Assembly: GCF_014652555.1 (NCBI RefSeq)
Contig: NZ_BMZA01000012.1
Coordinates: 1 to 64,000, forward strand
Source: Novosphingobium colocasiae
Lineage (GTDB): Bacteria; Pseudomonadota; Alphaproteobacteria; Sphingomonadales; Sphingomonadaceae
Length of the DNA stretch: 64,000 bases
Direction of reading: 5' to 3'
Shown here: positions 44,028 to 54,177 of the stretch, piece after piece
Position numbering within the stretch: the stretch's first letter is position 1
Layout of the letters: each line of letters starts with the position of its first letter
The notes under the pieces: model-generated
Told to the model about the DNA's origin: nothing
The model's database searches: none
Seen by the model: only the letters and a program-made list of their open reading frames with translations
Position numbers and translations under genes: made by a program

Positions 44028-44495
44028 ATGGCAAAGATTAACCGGCTCCACCACTTGGGCATGTCTGTCCCTTCCCTGGAAGTGGGGCGGCGCTTTTATG
44101 TCGAGGGCCTCGGGTTCACTGAACTTGGCGGGGGCGGGTTCGACCGGGACCCGGACATCGACACGATCCTGGGACTTGACGGAGCGAAGGCGCAAGTCGC
44201 TTTCCTCGAATTTGGCGACTTCAAGATCGAGATGTTCGAATTCGCCGCACCGGAGCAAGCGCCTGACACGGACACGGCCAAGCGGCCGGTCCATCTGCAT
44301 GGCTATACCCATATCTGCCTTGACGTGACTGACGTCGAGGCGGTCCACACCCGGCTCATGGCTGTAGGGATGACCTTCCACAGCAAGCCCGTGGACAAGG
44401 CGGGCGTGCGCACGATCTATGGCCGGGACCCTTTTGGCAACGTAATCGAGCTGCAGGAAATCGTCCATTTCGATCCGACCGACGGCGACATTTGA
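44028..44495 (+). CDS. VOC-family (glyoxalase/extradiol-like) protein
   Basis: 155 residues, one VOC module pair. The metal-ligand positions are His in RLHHLGMSVPS, a possible second His in HLHGYTHICLDV and Glu in NVIELQEIV. Such small proteins may be glyoxalases, methylmalonyl-CoA-epimerase-like isomerases or ring-cleavage enzymes; metal-site spacing favours the epimerase/glyoxalase group. ATG 44028 follows GGGGAGAGAGGCG. It overlaps the spacing of the amidohydrolase gene 14 bases downstream and is probably in one operon with genes to 48904. Confidence 0.8.
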   Translation: MAKINRLHHLGMSVPSLEVGRRFYVEGLGFTELGGGGFDRDPDIDTILGLDGAKAQVAFLEFGDFKIEMFEFAAPEQAPDTDTAKRPVHLHGYTHICLDVTDVEAVHTRLMAVGMTFHSKPVDKAGVRTIYGRDPFGNVIELQEIVHFDPTDGDI

Positions 44496-44509
44496 GCGGA
44501 GTGAAGGCA

Positions 44510-45733
44510 ATGTCACAGGTCCAACGTACACTCTTTCATGGCGGCCACGTATGGACCGGGCGTGATGACCACAGGTCGCAGCAGGATGTCCTGATCGAAG
44601 AAGATCGAATTGTTGCCATCGCACCGCATGGACAGATCACGGCTGACGATGCGCAAAAGATCGATGCCGCCGGTGCCACGATCATCCCAGGTTTGATCGA
44701 AGCCCACGGCCACCTGAGCTTTCCGGTCACCACCTATCCCACCGAAATCGAAGATACGCCGCCCGAGGAAGCGATCCTCATCACCTTGCATTCTGCCCGG
44801 ACCATGCTGCAGGCCGGCTTCACCGGCGTGATCGGCGCGGGATCACCGCGCCTGCGAACTGAGGCGGTCGTGCGCAACGAGATTGAATCCGGCCGTATCC
44901 CGGGCCCTCGCCTGATGGCCTCCACTCCCACGCTCACCGCCACAGGCGGCCTGAACGACACGAGTCAAATGCACCAGCAGCGGGCCGTGGCAGCCATCGT
45001 CGTCGACGGTCGCGAAGAAGTTCGCAAGGCGATCCGACTCGGTTACCGAGAAGGCGTCGACGTGGTGAAGCTCAACATCTCCGGCGACGACTTTTTTCCC
45101 CGCCCCCACGGCCGGATCACCACCTTGGCCGAGGAAGAGGTGCGCATCGCTTGTGAAACAGCCGCCGAACTGGGGCTGAAGGTCGTGGCTCATGCCCGCT
45201 CTGCCGAATCCGTCAAACGTGCGGTCCGTTGCGGCGTTAACATCATCCACCACGCTGACTTCTGCGACGACGAGGCGCTCGACATGATCGAAGACGCCAA
45301 GGACCGGCTCTTCATCACCCCCACGGTCGGGCTGTATCATGGCCTCCTGCACCTCAGCGGCTTTCCCGAAGCCTTGCTCGAGAGAATGATCGTGCGTGAA
45401 GCGATGGCCGCGAACATCAAAACGCATACCGAGTTGCGTAAGCGCGGGGTACGGATGCTGATTGGCGGCGACTACGGCATCGCCTTCATGCCGAACGGCA
45501 CCAACGCGAACGATATCCAGCACTTTATCGATTATCTGGGCTTCTCTCCGGTGGAAGCTCTGCGCGCGGCGACGTTCAACGGCGGCCAGGCGATGGGCCT
45601 TGGCGCTGGCGAAATTCGCGAGGGCGCACTTGCGGACATCCTGCTGGTAAAGGGCGACCCCACGGTCCAGCCGAATCTCGTTGCCGACAAGGAAAACCTG
45701 CTCGTCATCATGAAGGGCGGGCAAATCTTCTGA
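44510..45733 (+). CDS. Amidohydrolase-superfamily metal-dependent hydrolase
   Basis: 407 residues, imidazolonepropionase/prolidase-like amidohydrolase. The metal HxH is in GLIEAHGHLSF, a lysine in VDVVKLNISG may bridge metals, further His ligands lie in VVAHARSAESV and NIIHHADF, and the Asp in LIGGDYGIAF. No signal peptide, so cytosolic. It hydrolyses C-N or lactone bonds; the substrate is not visible. ATG 44510 has GGAG about 8 bases upstream. It lies between the VOC gene and the sulfotransferase. Confidence 0.88.
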   Translation: MSQVQRTLFHGGHVWTGRDDHRSQQDVLIEEDRIVAIAPHGQITADDAQKIDAAGATIIPGLIEAHGHLSFPVTTYPTEIEDTPPEEAILITLHSARTMLQAGFTGVIGAGSPRLRTEAVVRNEIESGRIPGPRLMASTPTLTATGGLNDTSQMHQQRAVAAIVVDGREEVRKAIRLGYREGVDVVKLNISGDDFFPRPHGRITTLAEEEVRIACETAAELGLKVVAHARSAESVKRAVRCGVNIIHHADFCDDEALDMIEDAKDRLFITPTVGLYHGLLHLSGFPEALLERMIVREAMAANIKTHTELRKRGVRMLIGGDYGIAFMPNGTNANDIQHFIDYLGFSPVEALRAATFNGGQAMGLGAGEIREGALADILLVKGDPTVQPNLVADKENLLVIMKGGQIF

Positions 45734-45765
45734 CCTGGGCGGTATCGCCCGTCAGATAGCCCTGG

Positions 45766-46971
45766 GTGAGTAATTGTCCGCAATCACGACTATGGAAGGC
45801 CGAAGCATTGATAAGCCGTAGCAAAGCGCTTGACCTGATCAACGAAGATACGTTGCACGAACGTGCGATCGCGCGGGCCGGCAGCTCCGATTTCGGCACG
45901 GATGACTATCGCGAGGGTCTCGGCGTCTTGCTGGATTCCGCAAGCCGAAATTCGCGTCTGGAAAAGATCGCCCCGCGGATGTCATCGCTGGTCGTCGATG
46001 TCCTTGCTGGCAGGCTTGCATCGCAGGCCGGATGGAATGCCAGGCCCGAGACGCTGGCCCTTCCGGTCACGGCACCGCTGGTCATTACTGGCCTGCCTCG
46101 CAGCGGCACCACCCTGTTGCACTTCCTCATGTCACTCGATCCCCAGTTCCAGTGGACGCCGCGCTGGGTGGGCGAGGCACCGCTGGTGCGGCCCGCGCGG
46201 GACCAGTGGGAGCAGCACCCCCAATACAAAGCCGTCCATGAACGGTTGGAGGCCCTGTTCGAGGCAAACCCGGGCTTGCGCGCCGCGCACGAAATGGGGG
46301 CCGGGCTCGCGGATGAGTGCATCACCGTGATGGTGCAAAGCTTTATCAGCAACATGTTCATCTCGATGCTACCGCTGCCGGAATACCGGCAATGGTTCTT
46401 CGAAACCGATGAAACGCCGTCGTACGTCCGTTACAAGGACAACCTGCGGCTTATGGGGGCCGATACGCCAAACAAGACCTGGCTGCTCAAAAATCCATCG
46501 CACACGATCGGCATGGAACCGTTGCTGACCACCTTCCCCGACGCTCGCGTCGTGGTCCTCCACCGTCACCCGGTGGAGACGATCGCCTCTGGGGCCAGTC
46601 TGACTTATCGGGGCGCCGACTTTTGGGAAAAGCACGAGGTCGGTCCGATCCGTCTCGATGTCTATTCCCGCGCAGTAAAGCGGATGGCGGCCGCGCGCGA
46701 ACGGCACCCCAGCCGCTGCCTCGACGTCTATTACCGGGATATGGTCCGCGATCCGCTTGGCACGGTCCGCCGGATTTATGCGCACTACGGTCTCGATCTG
46801 AACGCCGCAACCGAGACGGCGATGCAGCATTGGCTGGATCAAAACCCACAGGGCAAGCACGGGAAACACAGCTACTCGTCCGGGGAATTCGGCATTTCCG
46901 ACAGTGATGTGCGCGCCGCCTTCGCTGAATATATCAGTGAGTACAGTTTGGATGCCTCAGTTGGCAGTTGA
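45766..46971 (+). CDS. Sulfotransferase family protein
   Basis: 401 residues. The 5'-phosphosulfate loop ITGLPRSGTTLLHFLMSLDP and the 3'-phosphate motif VVVLHRHPVETIASGASL define a PAPS-dependent sulfotransferase (type with a long insertion). It would add sulfate to a hydroxyl of a small molecule, an unusual act in a cluster with sulfatases. GTG 45766 is the longest start; a TTG at 45811 is possible. Distances to the amidohydrolase (32 bases) and SDR (60) suggest one operon. Some members of this family in sphingomonads act on unknown lipids, so the substrate is open. Confidence 0.88.
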   Translation: MSNCPQSRLWKAEALISRSKALDLINEDTLHERAIARAGSSDFGTDDYREGLGVLLDSASRNSRLEKIAPRMSSLVVDVLAGRLASQAGWNARPETLALPVTAPLVITGLPRSGTTLLHFLMSLDPQFQWTPRWVGEAPLVRPARDQWEQHPQYKAVHERLEALFEANPGLRAAHEMGAGLADECITVMVQSFISNMFISMLPLPEYRQWFFETDETPSYVRYKDNLRLMGADTPNKTWLLKNPSHTIGMEPLLTTFPDARVVVLHRHPVETIASGASLTYRGADFWEKHEVGPIRLDVYSRAVKRMAAARERHPSRCLDVYYRDMVRDPLGTVRRIYAHYGLDLNAATETAMQHWLDQNPQGKHGKHSYSSGEFGISDSDVRAAFAEYISEYSLDASVGS

Positions 46972-47031
46972 CATCCAAGATCATGCTGCGGGCGACAGTC
47001 CTCGGCCGGCTCGGCTGCGAAAGGAAATACG

Positions 47032-47784
47032 ATGAATCAACGCTTCGATAACAAAGTTGCGCTGGTAACCGGCGCGGCTTCGGGCATTGGGCTCGCAGTA
47101 CTGACCCGCCTGGCGCAAGAAGGGGCTCGGGTAGTCGGCATCGACCGCGATCAGGAAAAGGTCAGCGATGCCGTCCGCGCCGTCGCGGGGGACAATGGCA
47201 TCGCCCTGTCGTGCGACGTTTCGAGCGAGAGCGCCATTGAAGAAGCCGTCACAGCGGCTGTCGCTCATTTCGGCTCGATCGATGTGCTGGTGAACAGCGC
47301 CGGGATCGTCAATCGCGAGAAATGGAAACTGCATGAGGTGCCCGTCGCCGACTGGGACGCCATTCAGACCGTCAACGCTCGCGGCGCATTTCTCATGATG
47401 CGGTCGGTCATTCCGCACATGCTTGCGCAGGGCGGTGGCGCGATCGTCAACATCGGGTCCGTCGGCAGCTTTCGTGCCACGGTTACGTCGAGCGCCTATG
47501 CCACTTCCAAGGGTGCGGTCCTGATGATGACGCGTGCCGCGGCCGTGGACTACGCCCGGGATAATATTCGCACCAATATCGTCTGTCCGGGCACCATCCG
47601 GACTGCACTGCTCGACGGGTCCACGCCGGAGGTCCTGGCGATGCTCGAAGCGCGCGCACCCCAGGGCCGTCTTGGAGAACCCGAGGAAGTGGCATCTCTT
47701 GTAGCGTTCCTCGCATCAGATGAGGCGCGTCATATCAATGGCGGAAGTTACATCATCGACGGAGGGCGCTGTGCTGGCGGCTAG
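47032..47784 (+). CDS. Short-chain dehydrogenase/reductase
   Basis: 250-residue classical SDR: TGAASGIG loop, NSAGIV, Ser in GSVGSFRAT, YATSK with catalytic Tyr/Lys and C-terminal GGSYIIDGGRC. It follows the family length exactly. NAD is likely because of GIDRDQEK, with an Asp after beta-2. It probably oxidises a hydroxyl on the same substrate handled by the neighbouring dioxygenase. ATG 47032 has AAGGAAA upstream. Confidence 0.92.
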   Translation: MNQRFDNKVALVTGAASGIGLAVLTRLAQEGARVVGIDRDQEKVSDAVRAVAGDNGIALSCDVSSESAIEEAVTAAVAHFGSIDVLVNSAGIVNREKWKLHEVPVADWDAIQTVNARGAFLMMRSVIPHMLAQGGGAIVNIGSVGSFRATVTSSAYATSKGAVLMMTRAAAVDYARDNIRTNIVCPGTIRTALLDGSTPEVLAMLEARAPQGRLGEPEEVASLVAFLASDEARHINGGSYIIDGGRCAGG

Positions 47785-47905
47785 TCGTGCCGGACAGAAG
47801 GTGCTTTGGCATATGGAAAGTTCCGGATCACAGCATTCATTTGCACCCACAGGCAAGCTGGCGGCGGACCACGCCGAGCGGCAGCCGATTTGAGCGGAGG
47901 CGACG

Positions 47906-48904
47906 ATGGCTACGCATGCATTGAACATCCCGGACGCGATTGACATCGATGTTCGAGCAATTGTCCCGCAGCAAGACCTGCAGGATTGCACCCATCTCCT
48001 CGACGATTTCGAGGCACTCAACGCCTTCTATGGCGAGCATGGTTACCTGCTTTTTCGCCGTGCGCTGAGCCAGCATTCGGTAGAACGTGCTCGCGATGAA
48101 ATGCTCGCGATCGCTGCCGATTGCTTCGGCATCACCCGCAAGGGGGACAATGACGCCAAATGGACGGGCAAGCCGTTGGAGAACTTTTCGGAAGACAGCG
48201 AGATCTTCTCCGGCATTTCGCGGCGCATGATCGAAGATCCGAGCAACCAGGATTTTCTGGCTAAGGTATTGGGAGAGCCGGCCGCGATGGTACCGCTGGT
48301 ACAGTATCGGCTCTATCCGCCGAACGGCCCGATAACCCCTGTCCATCAGGACGGCTTCTACAGCCCCGGCATCGAAGGTTACCGCCCTGTCTGGACCGCG
48401 CTGGTCGATTGTCCGCGGGAAGTGGGTGGCCTCATGATCGCGGTAGGCGAACACAAGCGGGGATTCTTCCATAACCTTGCCCGCACGAAGACCTTTGCCA
48501 TTCCGGAAGGCGTGATCACACCTGACAGCTGGGCCACCACCGACTTCACGGCAGGCGACGTGCTGGTCGTACACCCGCACACGCCGCATGCCGGAACGCC
48601 CAATCGATCCGATCGTCTGCGTGTCACCTTCGACACGCGGGTGCAGTCGGCCAAGCATCCGAACGCCTTTTCGGCCGTAGTGAAGGCGGTGACTCCAACG
48701 AGTCTCACCGTAATCGCGGACAACGAGGTGGTCGGAGAAGTGACACTGGCCGTCAGCGCGGAGACCTTCATTCGCGTGCGTGATCCGGGCATCCGTGAGG
48801 ACTTCACCAAATTCACCGAATATACGGTCCCTGGAATGCGGCTATTGGTAGTGCGGGACAAAAACAACAATGCACAGATGCTGCGCTGCCCAACCAACCC
48901 CTGA
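47906..48904 (+). CDS. Phytanoyl-CoA dioxygenase (PhyH) family Fe/2-oxoglutarate oxygenase
   Basis: 332 residues. The facial triad is His147/Asp149 (TPVHQDGFY) and His228 (HTPHAGTPN), with the 2-oxoglutarate arginine in SDRLRVTFD. Members hydroxylate acyl-CoA or other small molecules. The C-terminal 70 residues (TPTSLTVIADNEVVG onward) are an extension with a beta-rich look. GGAGGCG lies just before the ATG. It ends the run of plus-strand genes from 44028 and is followed by a strong terminator. Confidence 0.9.
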   Translation: MATHALNIPDAIDIDVRAIVPQQDLQDCTHLLDDFEALNAFYGEHGYLLFRRALSQHSVERARDEMLAIAADCFGITRKGDNDAKWTGKPLENFSEDSEIFSGISRRMIEDPSNQDFLAKVLGEPAAMVPLVQYRLYPPNGPITPVHQDGFYSPGIEGYRPVWTALVDCPREVGGLMIAVGEHKRGFFHNLARTKTFAIPEGVITPDSWATTDFTAGDVLVVHPHTPHAGTPNRSDRLRVTFDTRVQSAKHPNAFSAVVKAVTPTSLTVIADNEVVGEVTLAVSAETFIRVRDPGIREDFTKFTEYTVPGMRLLVVRDKNNNAQMLRCPTNP

Positions 48905-48929
48905 CTTTCCCACTCATGGTCGAAAATAG

Positions 48930-48957
48930 GGCCGGCACCCAACAGTGCCGGCCTTTT
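48930..48957 (+). terminator. Rho-independent terminator
   Basis: GGCCGGCAC (48930-48938) pairs with GTGCCGGCC (48945-48953) over 9 bp, loop CCAACA, followed by TTTT. It is 26 bases past the dioxygenase stop. Confidence 0.85.
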
Positions 48958-49086
48958 GCGTGTCATCGACCGGCCCAGTCTATCGCTCTCATCAGATAGC
49001 GGATGCGTTAGCGGCAGCGTTCCCCTCGCAATCGGGAAACTTTAAACGGAGGCATAGAACAGAACGTTGAGGAAGGAATTTCGTCC

Positions 49087-51547
49087 ATGTCTCGCCGAGC
49101 CACGCCACTGAGCATAGTCACTCTCATCACCATGGCGTCACCGGCCAATGCGCAGACCCCGGCAGCGAACCAGTCCGAACAGGATGGCTCGGTTTCAGCG
49201 CAAGAGGCCCCCGAGCGCGGCGACATCATCGTGACAGCCCGCCGCAGGAATGAGAACCTTCAGGACGTGCCGATCGCGATCACCGCCCTTGGTGGCACCG
49301 CGCTGGCCACCCGTGGAGTTCGGGATGCCTACGATCTCCAAGGCCAGGTGCCGTCGCTGGCGATAACCACCAACACCCCAAGTCGCAGCAGCGTGTCCTA
49401 CGCCATTCGCGGACAGCGCACGAACGAAGCGCAACTGCTGACCGATCCCCCGGTTGGTGCCTATTTCGCCGAAGTTGTAATGCCTCGGACCTATGGCTTC
49501 GGCACGGCATTCTATGACATTCAGAACATTCAAGTGCTGAAGGGTGTGCAAGGCACCCTGTTTGGTCGCAACATGACAGGCGGCGCAGTCCTGGTCGAGC
49601 CCAACCATCCTGACCTCGGCAGCTTCCGTGTCGAGGGCGCGCTGCAATACGGCAGCTACAACTTGAAGGATGTCTATGGTGCCGTGAACGTCCCGCTCAT
49701 CCCCGACGTCCTCGCCTTCCGCGTCGCGGGGAAGTACCGCGACCGCGACGGCTTCACCAAGGACATCAGCACCGGCCGGGACTATGACGACCAGCATTAT
49801 TACGCCTTCCGGCCATCGATCGAAATAAAGCTGCCCAATTTCACGAGCTACACGGTGTTCGACTATCTGAAGGAGGACGAGCACGGCTCGGGTGCCAAGC
49901 TGATCGGCTACACCAGCATCGATCCGCTAAACAACTCACCCACGGTCATCGGCAGCCAGATCGGTGCCACCGACTCGGGATTCTTCCCGATCGCGGCCGG
50001 CCAACCGCTGCAAAACCTGCCGGAAATCCTCGCTCGTGACGCGGCCTTGGGCAGACGCTTGGTCAATTACGGCTACGTAGGCTTTGGACCACTGGACGGC
50101 AATCCAGGGGCACCGTACATGCGAATCACGAACTGGGGAATCACGAACAAGACGACGTTCACGGCCGGCCCCGTCACCTTCAAGAACATCTTCGGATACC
50201 GAAAGATCGATTACGTCAACCACGGCGACTACGATGGTAGTTCCGCCGCATTCATCTTGCCGATTCAACTGTCGAAAACCAAAGACGTCAGCGAAGAGTT
50301 CCAAATGCAGGGAACGCCCTTTGGCTCGGGCTTCCAGCTTACGCTCGGGGGGTACTTCTTTCGCGAATCCGGCGACGACGGCACGATACAGAGCACGTTC
50401 CCGCAGTTGACCTCGATCGGGTTCGCCTCTCCCTACCTTGAGTCGTCGCCCAGCACCGCCGGCTATTTCCTGACCCTTCCCGCGTCAGCCTACCGGCTGA
50501 CGAACATCGGGCACGGCGTCGCCCGCAGCTATGCCTTCTACGGCGCGGGAACTTATTCGCTAAGCGATACGGTCAAGCTTTCCGGTGGCATCCGCTACAA
50601 CGATGATCGGCGCAAAGCGACGGTACGTCCGTATTACGCCGATCTCGCCATTCCGGGCTTTGGCACCGGCTTTTGCGCATATGGCACCTTCGGTGCCCTG
50701 CCACTGTCATCCTGCGCCCAGAGCCGCGTACTCAAGAACAACTCCGTGACGTGGGACGCCACGGTCCAATATGAACCCGGGTCCGACATCACCGCCTATG
50801 CCTCGGTCCGCCAAGGCTATCGTGCGGGTGGCTTCAGCTTGCGCGCTCAGGACGACCTGACCTTCAGCCCGTTTCAACCAGAAGGTGCGAGAGTATGAGG
50901 TCGGCATCAAGAACCGCCTCGATCTGGATGGTGCACGATTGAACACGAGCGCAGCGGTCTATTATCAGAACTATAGCGACGTTCAGAAATCGACAACCGT
51001 GATCAACAACGGTTCGGTAGCGACGATCATCACCAACACAGCCGTCCAGCACGATTACGGCGGCGAAATCGAGGCGAACCTTGCATTTGATAGCGGCCTG
51101 TCCATGAACGCCTATTATTCCTACGCCCGCAACAAGGTGGTGAAGGGAGGCACCGGCGCATACCCGATGCAGGGTGTGCCGCGTCACCAGCTTGGCGGCG
51201 CGATCACGTATGCCGCGAGCCTTAAGGGGTTCGGCGACCTGTCGGCTAACGTCAACGGCACCTACCGCAGTTCCGTCCCGCTCGACGAATACGATGCGAT
51301 AGCCGTTCAGAAGGGGTATGGTCTGCTTAACGCGCGGCTGGCCCTGTCCAACATCTCAGACACAGGCCTAAGCCTTGCGGTCTTCGCGAACAACCTGACA
51401 AACACCTATTACATGCAAGGCGTCATCTCGCTGGTCAGCAACGGCCCGGTCATCAACGACATAAACCCCGGCGGCGGTCCAGGCTACAGCGCCGCCACTT
51501 TCGGTGAGCCGCGGACATACGGGATCGAGGTGGCTTTCCGTTTATGA
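49087..51547 (+). pseudogene. TonB-dependent receptor with a frameshift
   Basis: Outer-membrane receptor of about 820 residues. A short signal peptide (to about ASPANAQ), plug domain with DIIVTARRRNENLQDVPIAI and VLKGVQGTLFGRNMTGG, and a long beta-barrel are seen. At 50881-50886 the frame breaks: the first part ends FQPEGARV at a stop (50896-50898), while the next frame continues VREYEVGIKNRLDLDG to the final GIEVAFRL at 51547. Restoring two bases at the break would give PEKVREYEVG, the form common in this family. The receptor is either inactivated or the break is a sequence error. It would have imported the substrate of the neighbouring genes. Confidence 0.8.
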
Positions 51548-51691
51548 ACCGTGACGGCGGGCGGGCGCTCCATCGGTCCCTGGCTCGCACGACCCAAAAC
51601 CAGCCCGCCGTAAATTGAGCAAACTCTTAACGCGAATGCATTCTGCCATGAACCGTGCCTCATATGCCCCTTCCCCTCCAGGAGAAATCAC

Positions 51692-52615
51692 ATGACTCAG
51701 AATTACCGCGGAAAATGGCTCCGCGAGCCGAAATTTGTCGAGTTCGAGGTCGTGGACAATGTGGCGCTGGTCAGGCTTAACCGCCCGGACAAACGCAATG
51801 CCCTCAGCCCCGCCATGCTCCAAGAAATGCACGACGCGCTGCTCGAGGCGGATGACCGGGTTGACGTAAATTGCGTGCTGCTCTCCGGCGCGGGGAAGGA
51901 CTTCTGCGCTGGCTACGACCTGGACGGCACTTACGCGGGGCGCACCGCCGATGCCGCCGCTCAAAACGATCCACACCAGCCGCTCGTCACATATCGCAGC
52001 GTTATCAGCTGCCATGATGACGACGTGTGGAATCTGGAACAGTCTCAAAAGTTGACCAACATAATCTTTGACATGCACAAGCCGGTTATTGCCAAGGTTC
52101 AGGGCAACTGCCTGGCCGGCGGCACGGACCTCGCGCTTGCCTGCGACATGGTCATCGTCTCGGAAACCGCCCGTATCGGCTTTCCCGCAACTCGCGCCAA
52201 TGGCACGCCGCCCAGCAACATGTGGCTATATCACGTTGGTCCGCAGTGGGCGAAGCGCCTCCTGATGACCGGCGACAAGATGACAGGCGCTGATGCTGTC
52301 AAGATTGGCCTGGCGCTGGATTGCGTCCCTGCGGAAGATCTCGACGTCGAAGCCATGGCGCTGGCCCGCCGGATCGGTGCGATCGACAACGAGTTGCTAT
52401 CGGTTCACAAACGCGTGATCAATCTCGCACTCGAACAGATGGGTGCCCGCACAATGCAACGGGTCGCTGCGGAAATGGACGCAAGGGCCCATCTCTCCAA
52501 GGGACCGCGTCGTACCCAGTTCAAGAGCGACATGGCCGAACACGGCCTGAAAGTCGCTCTTGCGAATCGCGATGCGCCGTTCGGCGATGGCTACGTCCGC
52601 GTACGCGGTAGATGA
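51692..52615 (+). CDS. Enoyl-CoA hydratase/isomerase family protein
   Basis: 307-residue crotonase, longer than average with an insert between the two oxyanion segments (GKDFCAGYDLDGTYAG and VQGNCLAGGTDLALACD). IGFPATRANGTPPSNMWLY replaces the usual Glu-bearing segment, so hydratase activity is doubtful. CAGGAGAAATC precedes the ATG. It is alone between the broken receptor and the GntR regulator; those three may form a unit. Confidence 0.87.
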   Translation: MTQNYRGKWLREPKFVEFEVVDNVALVRLNRPDKRNALSPAMLQEMHDALLEADDRVDVNCVLLSGAGKDFCAGYDLDGTYAGRTADAAAQNDPHQPLVTYRSVISCHDDDVWNLEQSQKLTNIIFDMHKPVIAKVQGNCLAGGTDLALACDMVIVSETARIGFPATRANGTPPSNMWLYHVGPQWAKRLLMTGDKMTGADAVKIGLALDCVPAEDLDVEAMALARRIGAIDNELLSVHKRVINLALEQMGARTMQRVAAEMDARAHLSKGPRRTQFKSDMAEHGLKVALANRDAPFGDGYVRVRGR

Positions 52616-52747
52616 GGCCGAACAACTCAGTCCCTGGAACGCCCGCTGGAGGGCAACGGGCATCGCGATGTGATCCGTCGCTTGCGCCTGCGCCGATCAA
52701 TGCGCTCCAGCGTATTCCTGCATTACGAACAATGATATGGGGACATC

Positions 52748-53440
52748 ATGGCCGGCAACCGCATGATACTTGGCAATACGTCTGTGAAGGCACCGCTTTC
52801 AGATCACGTTTATGGCTTCATCAAGGATCAGCTGCTCGAGGGCCGCTACGATCCTGACACCTGGATCCCGATCGAAGAGATCAGCAAGCTGCTGGGAGTC
52901 AGCCGGCAACCGGTCATGGGGGCTCTAAAGCGCCTGTCAGTGGAAGGGCTGGTGACCATTGTCCCACAAGTAGGCTGCCGCGCCCGGCGATACGATATAA
53001 CGGACGCAATCGATTTCTATCGTATCTTCGCGGAAGGGGAAGCCATTCTCGCCGAACTCGCAGCCGAACGGGCAGAGCCCAACGACCTCATTGCCTTGCG
53101 GATCGTATCGGCGCAAATTGGCCAGCTGCGTGAGGAGAAATGTTCTGCCGAAGAACTTGGCCGACTTTATCGCGTCCTCAACAATCGCTTTCATTCCGAA
53201 TTGCACCGCATTGCCCGTTCACCCACCGTAGCGGAAGTGGTTGAAGCACAGCGTGACAGGAGCGACTTCTACGTCGCAATGATCAAACGCCCCATCTTCG
53301 GGGAGCGGCTGCGCATCGCCCACGATGAGCACGAGGAACTGTTTGACGCGGTTTCCAGGCACGAGCCAAAACGTGCGGCCCAGATCATGCGCCAGCACGT
53401 CTTGGGGATAGCCGATCGCTTTCGCTTTCCTGCGAGCTGA
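52748..53440 (+). CDS. GntR-family (FadR/FCD type) regulator
   Basis: 230 residues. The N-terminal winged helix (IEEISKLLGVSRQPVMGALK, about 40-65) is followed by an all-helical FCD domain with the metal/ligand residues of the family (FHSELHRIA, HDEHEELFDAV, HVLGIADRF). FCD regulators often sense organic acids. It sits behind the crotonase; its targets may be the crotonase and receptor or other local operons. The ATG at 52748 opens the best frame. Confidence 0.9.
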   Translation: MAGNRMILGNTSVKAPLSDHVYGFIKDQLLEGRYDPDTWIPIEEISKLLGVSRQPVMGALKRLSVEGLVTIVPQVGCRARRYDITDAIDFYRIFAEGEAILAELAAERAEPNDLIALRIVSAQIGQLREEKCSAEELGRLYRVLNNRFHSELHRIARSPTVAEVVEAQRDRSDFYVAMIKRPIFGERLRIAHDEHEELFDAVSRHEPKRAAQIMRQHVLGIADRFRFPAS

Positions 53441-53446
53441 ATTTAG

Positions 53447-54177
53447 TCAGGCGGTGATCGCTGCCGCCACGGCCAGTACCATTTCGGCGTGCTCCGGGCG
53501 GCAGATCAGCAGGTCCGGCATGTAGACATCGGTCTGGTTGTAGACCAGCGTGCTGCCATCGATGCGGCTGGCGTGAAGCCCCCAGCCCAGCGCCACCGCT
53601 GCCGGGGCGCAACTGTCCCATTCGTACTGGCCGCCCGAATGCAGGTAGATATCCGCTTCGCCGCGCAGGATCGCCATCGCCTTGGCTCCGGCCGAGCCCA
53701 TCGGCACCAGTTCGGCACCGATCTTCTCGGCAACGCCGGTCGCCTCGGGTGCAGGGCGAGTGCGGCTGACGACCATGCGGAGCACTTCCGGGGCAGGCGG
53801 CACCTCGCCCGGCTGGTCGGACCGCAGCACCAGGTCGAGGCCGGGCAGCGCCACGGCACCCAGCACCGGCGCACCGTTCACCGCCATCGCGACATGAACT
53901 GCCCAGTCGGTGCGCTCCTCACCATATTCTCGGGTGCCGTCGACCGGATCGACGATCCACACCCGGTCCTTGCCGCGTTGTCCTTTTCCTTTTCGGAGAG
54001 CAGCCCGTCATCCATGCGCTGCTCGCGCAGCGCATGGACGAGAAACTGGTTCGCGGTCTGGTCCCCGACCTTCCCCAGCGACTTGCCGCTGAACATGCCC
54101 GAGGCGCGAACCTGGAGCAGAATCCTGCCCGCCTGATCCGCGAGGTGCGCCGCAAGATCGCCGTCAGACAGTGTCAT
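53447..54177 (-). pseudogene. cysQ: 3'(2'),5'-bisphosphate nucleotidase, frameshifted
   Basis: Two minus-strand frames together make one CysQ-type phosphatase of about 240 residues. The N-terminal frame (ATG 54177, MTLSDGDLAAHLADQAGRI, then GKVGDQTANQFLVHALR and LLSEKEKDN) runs to about 53975. The rest is in another frame: VWIVDPVDGTREYGEERTDW with the metal motif DPVDGT, and GGQYEWDSCAPAAVALGWGL near the end. The second Glu of the usual SEE is a Lys. The loss appears to be a short deletion around 53970-53982. CysQ removes PAP after sulfate activation; a sulfotransferase in this window would benefit from it, yet this copy is broken. Confidence 0.8.

Noticed and set aside
51554..51611. Inverted repeat ACGGCGGGC/GCCCGCCGT after the broken receptor
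   Set aside because: The arms are 9 bp but 40 bases apart and no T-run follows; too weak to call a terminator.
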